Part shown: positions 8,515-15,620 of the stretch, piece by piece
Layout: each line of letters opens with the position of its first letter
Position numbering within the stretch: the stretch's first letter is position 1
Source of the DNA: Hymenobacter frigidus
GTDB lineage: Bacteria > Bacteroidota > Bacteroidia > Cytophagales > Hymenobacteraceae
DNA: 64,000 bases
Assembly: GCF_014640435.1 (NCBI RefSeq)
Contig: NZ_BMGY01000018.1
Coordinates: forward strand, 20,982 to 84,981
Reading direction: 5' to 3'
Made by a program: the position numbers and the translations under genes
Notes under the pieces: model-generated
Told to the model about the DNA's origin: nothing
The model's input: the letters and a program-made list of their open reading frames with translations, nothing else
The model's database searches: none

Positions 8515-9204
8515 TTACCTGGCCGGTTCGTGGCAATACGTGAGCACGTAGCCGGGGGCGGGTTGGGTATAGCAAATGGAGTGCCGCGTCTCGGCCCCGC
8601 TCAGTACCAACGTAGCGGGGATTTCGCCGGATTCCTGCGGGCTAAAAGAATGAAGCAGCAGCTGTTGCCGAAAGATGATGCCCCGCTGCGCGGCCAGCTT
8701 GTACAGCGACTCCTTGGCGCTCCAAAGCAGGGTGTAGTGGGCACTGCCGGCATCGGGGGCGGCGTGGGTGGCGGCCTGCGCGTCGGCCCACTCGGCGGGG
8801 GCCAGAAACTTGCTCGCCAGCCGCTGGGCCTTATCGCGGATAATTTCCACATCAACGCCCACCCGGCCGCCCTGGGCCAGCACCGCCGCCACCCACGCGC
8901 CGGAGTGTGAAAGGGAAACTACAGTATCGGGCGCTGCTCCCGCTAGCCAGGGCCGACCAGTAGCATCGTTCTGCACAACAGCGCGTGCCTGCGGCGGGGA
9001 AGGTGATTCCTGCAAAAGGCGATGAATCAGCCGGCGACCGGCCAGCCATTGGGCCTGGCGTGTGGCATTGGCAGTGGCGGGCAGCAGGAGTTGGTAAGCT
9101 TCGGGATTGGGCAGGCCGGCCCACAGGTCGGCGGGCGTTTCGGTGAGGTGCCAAAGGCCCAGCACGGCGGTAGGGGAGAGGGGCTGGATGGAGTGCAGGG
9201 GCAT
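8515..9204 (-). CDS. 4'-phosphopantetheinyl transferase superfamily protein
   Basis: A 229-residue Sfp-type enzyme that transfers the phosphopantetheine arm of CoA to carrier proteins. The Mg-binding signatures are present: VGVDVEII at about residues 120-127 and WSAKESLYKLAA near residue 170. An upstream VSLSHSG motif corresponds to the CoA-binding part. The ATG at 9204 is used; the longer in-frame start runs into a repeat. No polyketide or peptide synthetase is nearby, so it may serve the fatty-acid carrier protein or a remote cluster. Confidence 0.88.
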   Translation of the reverse strand: MPLHSIQPLSPTAVLGLWHLTETPADLWAGLPNPEAYQLLLPATANATRQAQWLAGRRLIHRLLQESPSPPQARAVVQNDATGRPWLAGAAPDTVVSLSHSGAWVAAVLAQGGRVGVDVEIIRDKAQRLASKFLAPAEWADAQAATHAAPDAGSAHYTLLWSAKESLYKLAAQRGIIFRQQLLLHSFSPQESGEIPATLVLSGAETRHSICYTQPAPGYVLTYCHEPAR

Positions 9205-9233
9205 GGATGAAATTTGGTTCTGGGTGACAATCA

Positions 9234-9348
9234 TCATCCTGAGCATTCTGCCACTAAAGCAGAGACGAAGGACCTTGTCACGTTCACTTCGCTTGGATTA
9301 CTGCAAATTTCTCTTGCCTGACCGGGTTCTTCGCTGTACTCAGGATGA
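9234..9348. repeat. palindromic intergenic repeat (TCATCCTGAG ends)
   Basis: TCATCCTGAG at 9234-9243 is matched by CTCAGGATGA at 9339-9348. The internal text (GAAGGACCTTGTCACG) is characteristic of a dispersed Hymenobacter intergenic repeat. A related copy is at 31711-31812. It separates two divergent genes. Confidence 0.55.
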
Positions 9349-9383
9349 CAGGCGCACCGCCAGCGTAACGCGCCGAACAAAGC

Positions 9384-9391
9384 TACCTTTG
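9384..9391 (+). promoter_or_regulatory. -7 promoter element (TACCTTTG)
   Basis: TACCTTTG matches the Bacteroidota -7 consensus TAnnTTTG exactly. It ends 10 bases before the ATG of the WD40 gene, so the leader would be only a few nucleotides long. No strong -33 TTTG is visible. Confidence 0.5.
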
Positions 9392-9401
9392 CCGCACTAT
9401 T

Positions 9402-10340
9402 ATGTCCGAAATATTCCGCCCGCTCGTTACCAAAATTGCCACCCTGGCCGGCCACCGCGATGCCGTGTATGCCCTCACGGGTGGCTCGGCCAGCATCGTG
9501 TACTCGGGCAGTGCCGATGGCATGGTAGTGGGCTGGGATGCCGCTGAGCCCGCCCACGACGGTGAGCTGCTGGCTCGCGTCGAAAACTCGGTGTATGCCC
9601 TGCGCCACCTGCCGGAGCTGGGTTTGTTGGTGCTGGGGCATAATTTTCAGGGGATTCAGGTCCTTAATTTGGCCAGCCGGCAGCTGGCGCATGCTACGGC
9701 CCTGCCACCGGTGGCTATTTTCGAAATTGTGTATTCGGCCAGCCGCCAGCGGTTGTACGTGGGCCTCGGCGATGGCACGCTGGCCGTGCTGACCGTGCCC
9801 GATTTCCGTCTGGAAAAACTCCTGCGCCTCGCCGATAAAAGCCTGCGCTGCTTGGCACTGCACGAAGGCCGCGCCGAATTGGCCGTGGGCAGCTCCGATA
9901 CCCTGACCCGTATTCTGGACCTGGATTCATTGGAAACGAAGTTTACGCTGGCTGAAAGTACGAATTCCGTGTTCTCAGTGGCGTACTCGCCCGATGGCGC
10001 GCAGCTGCTCACGGCCGGCCGCGATGCCCAAATCCGCACGTGGGATGTGGCCGCTGGCTACGCCTTGGCCGGCGCGGTGCCGGCCCATATGTACACCATT
10101 CACCACTTGGCCTTCAGTCCCAATGGCCGCTACCTGGCCTCGTGCAGCCTGGATAAAAGCATCAAGCTTTGGGACGCGGCCACGCTCACGCTGCTGCGCG
10201 TGCTTGACCGGGCGCGCGCTGCCGGCCACGGCACTTCGGTGAACCGGTTGATTTGGCCGGGCAACGAAAACCGGCTAGTTTCGTGTAGCGACGACCGCAG
10301 CTTGGCGGTATGGCAATTGTCGGGGGGTGAGGAGCGGTAG
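9402..10340 (+). CDS. WD40 repeat beta-propeller protein, cytoplasmic
   Basis: A 312-residue protein of about seven WD40 repeats and no signal peptide. Clear repeats include GHRDAVYALTG at the start, SVAYSPDGAQLLTAGRDAQIRTWD and HLAFSPNGRYLASCSLDKSIKLWD. The last repeat, RLVSCSDDRSLAVWQL, closes the propeller. WD40 proteins act as interaction scaffolds; no partner is evident. It stands between a repeat on the left and the DivIVA gene on the right, both in the same direction. Confidence 0.85.
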   Translation: MSEIFRPLVTKIATLAGHRDAVYALTGGSASIVYSGSADGMVVGWDAAEPAHDGELLARVENSVYALRHLPELGLLVLGHNFQGIQVLNLASRQLAHATALPPVAIFEIVYSASRQRLYVGLGDGTLAVLTVPDFRLEKLLRLADKSLRCLALHEGRAELAVGSSDTLTRILDLDSLETKFTLAESTNSVFSVAYSPDGAQLLTAGRDAQIRTWDVAAGYALAGAVPAHMYTIHHLAFSPNGRYLASCSLDKSIKLWDAATLTLLRVLDRARAAGHGTSVNRLIWPGNENRLVSCSDDRSLAVWQLSGGEER

Positions 10341-10433
10341 ATAATAGCCTCATTTAGTCGAAAAGCTTCATTCTAAAAAGATTTGAGTCGCCTTTATTAT
10401 TTGCTCATTGCGAATTGTTAACCGTTATTTTAA

Positions 10434-11498
10434 ATGAAACTGACTGCCCTCGACATTCGCCAGAAAACGTTTGAAAAATCCTTTCGCGGGGTTGATAAGG
10501 ACGAGGTGCAGGCCTTTTTGACCACCATTTCGCAGCAGTGGGAGCGGCTGGGCGATGAAAATCGCGAGCTGCGCCTCAAGCTTGAGCACGCCCAGCAGGA
10601 TGTGCAGAAGATGCGCGAAGTGGAAAGTAGCCTCTACCGCACCCTGAAAACCGCCGAGGACACCGGCAACAATATCACCGAGCAAGCCCAGCGCGACGCC
10701 GACCTGCGCATCCGCGAAGCCCAGTTTCAGGCCGAAAACATTCTCAGCGAAGCCCGCCAGCGTGCCCGCACCGTGGTGGATGAGTCGTATCAGCAAGCCG
10801 AAAAAACGGTAGCTGATATGCAGCGCGAAGTCAGCGGCATGGGCCAGGAGTGCCAGCGTCTGGAGCAGCAGCTCGACGGCCTTGTGCGCGACCTGCACCA
10901 CTTGGCCTCCGATGCGCTGGACAAAGTAGAAAAAGCCCGCAATCGACCCAAAGGTGGCACGGCCGCCATCCTTTCGCGGGCGGCGAGCGTACAGGTAGAG
11001 CGGCCCAAAGAATTGGCCGCCGAACCCACGCCCGAACCCCCTTCCACCATGCAGGTAACTTCTTCTTCCACCGTTTCATCCGTCGCTGCCGTTGCTGCCG
11101 CCACGCCCATTGCTTTCGTGCCCGGGGCCCTCAGCCGCGCCGAAGCGTCCATTGAGCGCACCGCTGCCCAAACCACCGGCTACAACCCCAAGCCCGGCCA
11201 GCAGCCCGACCCCGGAGCCCCTGCCCAGGCGCCGTACCCCGACATTGAGCGCCCTGCCGCGCCCGCCGAAAACCCCGGTATTTCGCCCGCGCCCAACATC
11301 GAGCAGCCCGCTCCTTCGCAGGTGCCCCAGCCCGGTCCGCCCCACGTAGACCCTATGGCACCCGACATCCGCCCCATTACCCCTGACCGGCCCGAAATCA
11401 TCCAGCCCTCGCCCGTGACGCATCCCGGCCAGCCGGGCATGGTGGCTGCGTCCGTGGAAACGGCAGTAGCGGAGAAGTCGTTTTTTGATGAAATCTAG
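10434..11498 (+). CDS. DivIVA-domain coiled-coil protein
   Basis: A 354-residue protein with an N-terminal DivIVA signature (LTALDIRQKTFEKSFRGVDKDEVQAFL). A coiled coil extends to about residue 175, and a Pro/Ala-rich disordered tail of about 160 residues follows. DivIVA proteins bind curved membrane and recruit division or polarity factors. The tail has repeated short Pro-containing blocks (QPDPGAPAQAPYPDIERP) and a short charged end, which may be a docking site. It is followed by a strong intrinsic terminator. Confidence 0.88.
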   Translation: MKLTALDIRQKTFEKSFRGVDKDEVQAFLTTISQQWERLGDENRELRLKLEHAQQDVQKMREVESSLYRTLKTAEDTGNNITEQAQRDADLRIREAQFQAENILSEARQRARTVVDESYQQAEKTVADMQREVSGMGQECQRLEQQLDGLVRDLHHLASDALDKVEKARNRPKGGTAAILSRAASVQVERPKELAAEPTPEPPSTMQVTSSSTVSSVAAVAAATPIAFVPGALSRAEASIERTAAQTTGYNPKPGQQPDPGAPAQAPYPDIERPAAPAENPGISPAPNIEQPAPSQVPQPGPPHVDPMAPDIRPITPDRPEIIQPSPVTHPGQPGMVAASVETAVAEKSFFDEI

Positions 11499-11543
11499 AC
11501 CATAGGTCTCTCGAATTTCCCCAAAAATTGTAGCTGAAATTCT

Positions 11544-11574
11544 AAAAAAGCTCGTCCATTGGACGAGCTTTTTT
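11544..11574 (+). terminator. intrinsic terminator after the DivIVA gene
   Basis: AAAAAAGCTCGTCC, the loop ATT and GGACGAGCTTTTTT form a 14-bp perfect stem ending in a T run. It lies 46 bases past the stop codon and separates this gene from folB. Confidence 0.9.
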
Positions 11575-11622
11575 GTTTCTGCGTCGACATTTGTCATCTA
11601 TTATCTATCACCAATTTACCGC

Positions 11623-12000
11623 ATGGGCCAAATCGCACTCGAAGGACTGGAATTTTTCGCCTTCCACGGCTACTATGATGAAGAGCAGAAAATCGGCAAC
11701 AAGTACGGCGTCGACCTCTACATCAAGACGGATTTATTGGCGGCCGGCGAATCGGATAAGCTGCAGCAAACCGTGAACTATGAAGTGCTTTACCGCTTGG
11801 TGGCCGAAGAAATGCGGGCCCCCGCCCGGCTCCTGGAGCACGTGGCTCACCGCGTGCTCGACCGCATCACGGCGGAGCTGCCGCACGTGCGCGAGGTGAA
11901 AATCAGCGTCAGTAAGTTCAACCCGCCCCTGGGCGGCATTTGCCACCGCGCCCGGGTTACCTTGGTGAAGAAGCGCGGGAAGCACGGCGATAATTCCTAG
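11623..12000 (+). CDS. folB: dihydroneopterin aldolase
   Basis: A 125-residue cytoplasmic enzyme of folate synthesis that splits dihydroneopterin into hydroxymethyl-dihydropterin and glycolaldehyde. The family start IALEGLEFFAFHGYYDEEQKIG, the central VNYEVLYRLV and the end ISVSKFNPPLGG are all present, including the conserved FHG, Tyr and Lys positions. Length is normal for FolB. No other folate gene is adjacent. A long perfect hairpin follows the gene. Confidence 0.93.
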   Translation: MGQIALEGLEFFAFHGYYDEEQKIGNKYGVDLYIKTDLLAAGESDKLQQTVNYEVLYRLVAEEMRAPARLLEHVAHRVLDRITAELPHVREVKISVSKFNPPLGGICHRARVTLVKKRGKHGDNS

Positions 12001-12019
12001 AAGTTTTCCGGAGGCAGAA

Positions 12020-12068
12020 AACCCATTGATTATCAGCGTAAATTATTTACGCTGATAATCAATGGGTT
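12020..12068. terminator. perfect 23-bp stem hairpin after folB
   Basis: Positions 12020-12042 (AACCCATTGATTATCAGCGT plus AAA) and 12046-12068 are exact reverse complements around the loop TTA. It lies 19 bases after folB and just before the blaI control region. There is no T tract, so it may be a processing or blocking structure rather than a standard terminator. Confidence 0.6.
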
Positions 12069-12087
12069 AACTCTGTGCTTATCAATA

Positions 12088-12170
12088 GTACGAATTATTT
12101 CGTACATCACTCTTGCAACTACGAATAAATTCGTAGCATCTTTGTCTTGTTCTACGAAATGGTTCGTAGA
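12088..12170 (+). promoter_or_regulatory. three tandem BlaI/MecI-type operator dyads
   Basis: Three inverted repeats share the half-site TACGAA. They are GTACGAA-n4-TTCGTAC (12088-12105), CTACGAAT-AA-ATTCGTAG (12119-12136) and TCTACGAA-n4-TTCGTAGA (12151-12170). Their centres are 31 and 33 bp apart, about three helix turns, so bound dimers would lie on one face. A near -7 box TATCTTTC (12178-12185) follows, and the blaI ATG is at 12189. Autoregulation by the BlaI-family repressor is strongly suggested. Confidence 0.8.
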
Positions 12171-12188
12171 TGCTTCGTATCTTTCGTT

Positions 12189-12614
12189 ATGAGCAAGGCA
12201 CCGCCCCCCAAACCTACGGATTCTGAACTGGAAATCCTGCACGTGCTCTGGCAGCACGGGCCCGCCACGGTGCGGGCCATCAACGAACACCTGAGTCTGC
12301 GCCGCCAAGCGGAGGTGGGCTACACCACCACGCTCAAAATTTTGCAGCTGATGCTGGAAAAAGCGCTGGTGCGCCGCGACGATGCCGACCGCAGCCACGT
12401 GTACCGCGCCGCGGTGCGCGAGCAGGAAACCCAAGGCTTACTCCTCGATAAGTTCATGAATGCCACCTTCGGCGGCTCGGCCCTGAAGCTGGTGATGCAG
12501 GCCCTGGGTAGCCGCCAGACCTCGGCCGATGAGCTGGCGCAAATCCGCCGTCTGCTCAACGACATTGAAATCCAAAACTCCACCGCTAATTCCGACGACG
12601 ATGACCACGCTTGA
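12189..12614 (+). CDS. BlaI/MecI/CopY-family transcriptional repressor
   Basis: A 141-residue winged-helix repressor. The N-terminal part (LTDSELEILHVLW-like stretch TDSELEILHVLWQHGPATV) and the recognition region GYTTTLKILQLMLEKALV are typical of BlaI. The C-terminal helix mediates dimers and in characterised systems is cleaved after signalling by a BlaR1-type protease. The ATG at 12189 starts just after three dyads that fit its operator. Its 3' end overlaps the M56 gene by 14 bases, so the two are coupled. Confidence 0.9.
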   Translation: MSKAPPPKPTDSELEILHVLWQHGPATVRAINEHLSLRRQAEVGYTTTLKILQLMLEKALVRRDDADRSHVYRAAVREQETQGLLLDKFMNATFGGSALKLVMQALGSRQTSADELAQIRRLLNDIEIQNSTANSDDDDHA

Positions 12615-15453
12615 GCAGTTCGTTTCGCCCGTCCTGGTACGGGCCTTGGGTTGGACACTGCTGCACTCGCTGTGGCAGGGAGCATTGGTGGCGGCCGTGT
12701 TGGCCGGGGCCCTGCTCTTGCTGCGCCGCCAGCGCGCCGAGGTGCGCTACGTGGCATCGGCCGGTGCGCTGGGCGCGGTGGTGGCCTTGGCTGGCATCAC
12801 GTTCGGCTTGTATTTCACGGCCGGCGCGGATGCAGTCGCAGCGCTGCAAACAGGGGCGGTTGCGGTAGGCGTGACGCAAGTAGTGCCCGGCACGACGAAA
12901 ACACTTACCGGTTCTACTACGACTTGGGCTGGTGCGGCCCGGCGGCAAACAAGCTCGGGCAAAGCAGCCAAAATGGCCAGAGTCGCGCCTGTATTGGCTG
13001 CGGTATCAGCAACGCAGGACGCTCACGCTGTACCGGCGGCGTTTGCGCGGGCGTTGCAAATCGGCCTGCGGTATTTTGACAATCATCTGCCGCTGCTGGT
13101 GGCGGCCTGGCTCCTGGGCCTGCTGGCCATGAGCCTGCGGATGCTGGGCGGCTTGCTCTACGTGCAGCGCTTGCGGCGCTATCGGGTGCAGCCGCTGTCG
13201 GCGGTTTGGCAGGAGCGGCTGGCGGTGCTGGCGGCCCGTAGTGGCCTGCGCCGGCCGGTGGCGCTGCTGGAGTCGGCGCTGGTGCGGGTGCCGCTGGTGG
13301 TGGGCCATATTCGGCCCGTGATTTTGCTGCCGCTGGGTACGGTGGCGGGGCTGTCGGCGGCTCATTTGGAAGCCATTCTGGCCCACGAGCTGGCCCATGT
13401 GCTGCGCCGCGACTACCTCGTGAACCTGCTGCAAACGGTGGCCGAGGCGTTATTTTTCTATCATCCGGCTGTGTGGTTCATGGCCAGCTGCGTGCGTACC
13501 GAGCGCGAAAACTGCTGCGACGACACGGCCACGGCTCTCGTGGGCGGCGACCCGCTGCGGCTGGCCCGCGCCCTCACGGCCTTGGCCGAATGGAGCCAGA
13601 GCGCCGTGGTACCCACCGCGCCCCGGCTGGCGCTGGCCGCCATGGGCCGGCGCGGTGCCCTGCTCAGCCGGGTGCGCCGCCTGGTGCAGCGCCGCCCGGC
13701 CGCGCCCACGCTGGCCGAAGGCATTATGGCCGGCGCGTTGGTATTGGGTGGCTTGGGGCTATTGGGCGGCAGCGTGGCCCTGGCCGGCTCCTTAGCCCAG
13801 CCTGCCGTGCCGGCTGCCAAACCCGCGGCATTCGATTGGCAGACGGGGCCGGCTAAAGCTGGTGGTGTGGCAGATACTAATAAGCGCGCAGCTACCACTG
13901 CCACTTCCACCACCTCGACAACCCCAGCGGCCTCATCCGCACCGGCTCAGCTTGTGGAGGAAAGCCGCGAAGATACCATCATGCAAAATGGTCCGGATGA
14001 TGCCGCTCCGAGGCCGCCGCGCCGGCCTCGTCAGCTCCGCGAAAACCGTCGCGTTATCGTCAATGAGCGCGAGATGGCTCCGCCGATTTTTTCTGGCAAC
14101 CCCGGCACGGTGGTGATTACCAAGGATAAAAAAGGCCGCCTGACCGACTTGGTAGTGAATGGCCAGCGGGTGGAAGCCGCCATGGGCAAATCGAAGAAAA
14201 ACAAGGGTGATAAAAACCAACAGGTGGAAATCATTCAGGTGATGCCGCCGGGAAACCGGGAGTTTCGCAGCTACGCCTTCCGGGATGATGGCGAGGTGCA
14301 GCACCGGGTTGAACGGGAGGTAGAGCGCCAGATGGAGCGCCGCAAAGATGCCCGGTTCGATTTTCCGGGCTTTGACAAGCGGCAGTTCCAGATGGCACCC
14401 GAAGGCCGGTTGAACCGCACGTACCGGCTGCAGCGGCCCACCGGAAGCTCCGGCGGCGACGAGTGGCGCGGCCAACTCGATGCCTTGCGCGGAGCGGAGC
14501 GGGGCTTGCGCATTGCTGCGGCCGCCAAGGGCCTGAACACCGAACAACGCAAGGAAATCAACCAAGAGCTGGAAAAAATGCGCGTTCGCATCCGGCAGGC
14601 TGAAAGCGACTTATCATCGAGCCAAAGCCAGCTGCGACCGGGTGATGCCGATGGTCGCCAACGGGAACTCGACGGGCGAGTAGAAATGCAGGACCGGCAG
14701 CAGGAAGGCCGGGACCGGCAACAGGAGCTACAGGACCAGCAGCAGGCAATGCGTGACCGTCAGCAAGAATTGCAGGACCGCCGACAAGAGTTGCGGGACC
14801 GCCAGCAGGCAATGCGTGACCGCCAGCAGGAGCAGCGGGATTGGACGCGGGAGCGTGCCGACCGCGAACGGGCCGACCGCGACCAGCAACGAGCCGACCA
14901 GCACGAAGCCCTGGTAGCCGAACTGCGGAAAGACGGCCTGATTCAGGACAAAGACAACTTCCAACTTAAGCTCATGGGCAAGAGCATGACCGTGAACGGC
15001 AAGGAGCAGCCGGCCACGGTGCGGCAGAAGTACCTGAAGCTGTACGAGAGTAGCACCGGCCGCAAAATGAGCGCCACCGGAGCCATGAACATTACGCGCA
15101 ACAACACCACGGGCTTCAATCACAATGATGCGCCGCGCCCACCCCGGCCACCGCGCGCGCCGATGGCCCCGATGATGGAACCGCCCATGCCACCCATGCC
15201 ACCCATGCCACCCATGCCCGCACTGCCAGCGCCACCGGCCCCGCCGCGGGTGGATACCGAAACGCTGCGCGATGAGCTGCGTAAGGATGGCGTGCTTGGC
15301 CGCGACGAGAAGAGCCTGCAGTTTCAGCTCAACTCCGCGGGGCTGACGGTGAACGGCAAAAAACAGCCGGAGGAGCTGGCGGCCAAGTACCGCAAGTTCA
15401 CGAACCACGACAATGGCAAGAACTTTAACATGACTATTTCGACCCAGGAATAG
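12601..15453 (+). CDS. M56-family (BlaR1-type) membrane metalloprotease with long charged repeat tail
   Basis: A 950-residue antirepressor. The N-terminal part holds several membrane helices, and the zinc motif HELAH (AILAHELAHVLRRDYLVN) lies near residue 262. A further helix sits near residue 390. Instead of a penicillin-binding sensor domain there is a roughly 500-residue extracytoplasmic region. It includes a tandem Gln/Arg/Asp segment built from units like DRQQELQ (about 14690-14900), a PPMPPMPP run, and two related modules (LRKDGLIQDKDNFQLKLMG and LRKDGVLGRDEKSLQFQLN). It probably senses an envelope signal and causes cleavage of the linked BlaI-type repressor; the ligand is unknown. The ATG at 12601 overlaps blaI. 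Confidence 0.88.
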   Translation: MTTLEQFVSPVLVRALGWTLLHSLWQGALVAAVLAGALLLLRRQRAEVRYVASAGALGAVVALAGITFGLYFTAGADAVAALQTGAVAVGVTQVVPGTTKTLTGSTTTWAGAARRQTSSGKAAKMARVAPVLAAVSATQDAHAVPAAFARALQIGLRYFDNHLPLLVAAWLLGLLAMSLRMLGGLLYVQRLRRYRVQPLSAVWQERLAVLAARSGLRRPVALLESALVRVPLVVGHIRPVILLPLGTVAGLSAAHLEAILAHELAHVLRRDYLVNLLQTVAEALFFYHPAVWFMASCVRTERENCCDDTATALVGGDPLRLARALTALAEWSQSAVVPTAPRLALAAMGRRGALLSRVRRLVQRRPAAPTLAEGIMAGALVLGGLGLLGGSVALAGSLAQPAVPAAKPAAFDWQTGPAKAGGVADTNKRAATTATSTTSTTPAASSAPAQLVEESREDTIMQNGPDDAAPRPPRRPRQLRENRRVIVNEREMAPPIFSGNPGTVVITKDKKGRLTDLVVNGQRVEAAMGKSKKNKGDKNQQVEIIQVMPPGNREFRSYAFRDDGEVQHRVEREVERQMERRKDARFDFPGFDKRQFQMAPEGRLNRTYRLQRPTGSSGGDEWRGQLDALRGAERGLRIAAAAKGLNTEQRKEINQELEKMRVRIRQAESDLSSSQSQLRPGDADGRQRELDGRVEMQDRQQEGRDRQQELQDQQQAMRDRQQELQDRRQELRDRQQAMRDRQQEQRDWTRERADRERADRDQQRADQHEALVAELRKDGLIQDKDNFQLKLMGKSMTVNGKEQPATVRQKYLKLYESSTGRKMSATGAMNITRNNTTGFNHNDAPRPPRPPRAPMAPMMEPPMPPMPPMPPMPALPAPPAPPRVDTETLRDELRKDGVLGRDEKSLQFQLNSAGLTVNGKKQPEELAAKYRKFTNHDNGKNFNMTISTQE

Positions 15454-15468
15454 CCAGCTGATAGAAAT

Positions 15469-15507
15469 GAAGGGCCGGTTTTCTGCTCAGAAAGCCGGCC
15501 CTTTTTT
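15469..15507 (+). terminator. intrinsic terminator after the M56 gene
   Basis: AAGGGCCGG and CCGGCCCTTTTTT flank a short loop 17 bases past the stop codon. The T run marks it as a terminator for the blaI-M56 operon. Confidence 0.85.
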
Positions 15508-15620
15508 GAGTTAATAGGTGGATGATAACATAAAAAAAACATGGCGCGACAAGCAACTAAGCGGTCTTTGCACGCATCTGTAGGCCTCCCTGAAAAATAT
15601 TATCAGTTAGCAGAAAACGT

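Noticed and set aside
14690..14900. Tandem repeats considered as a CRISPR array
   Set aside because: The repeats are short, contiguous and in frame within the M56 gene; there are no spacers.
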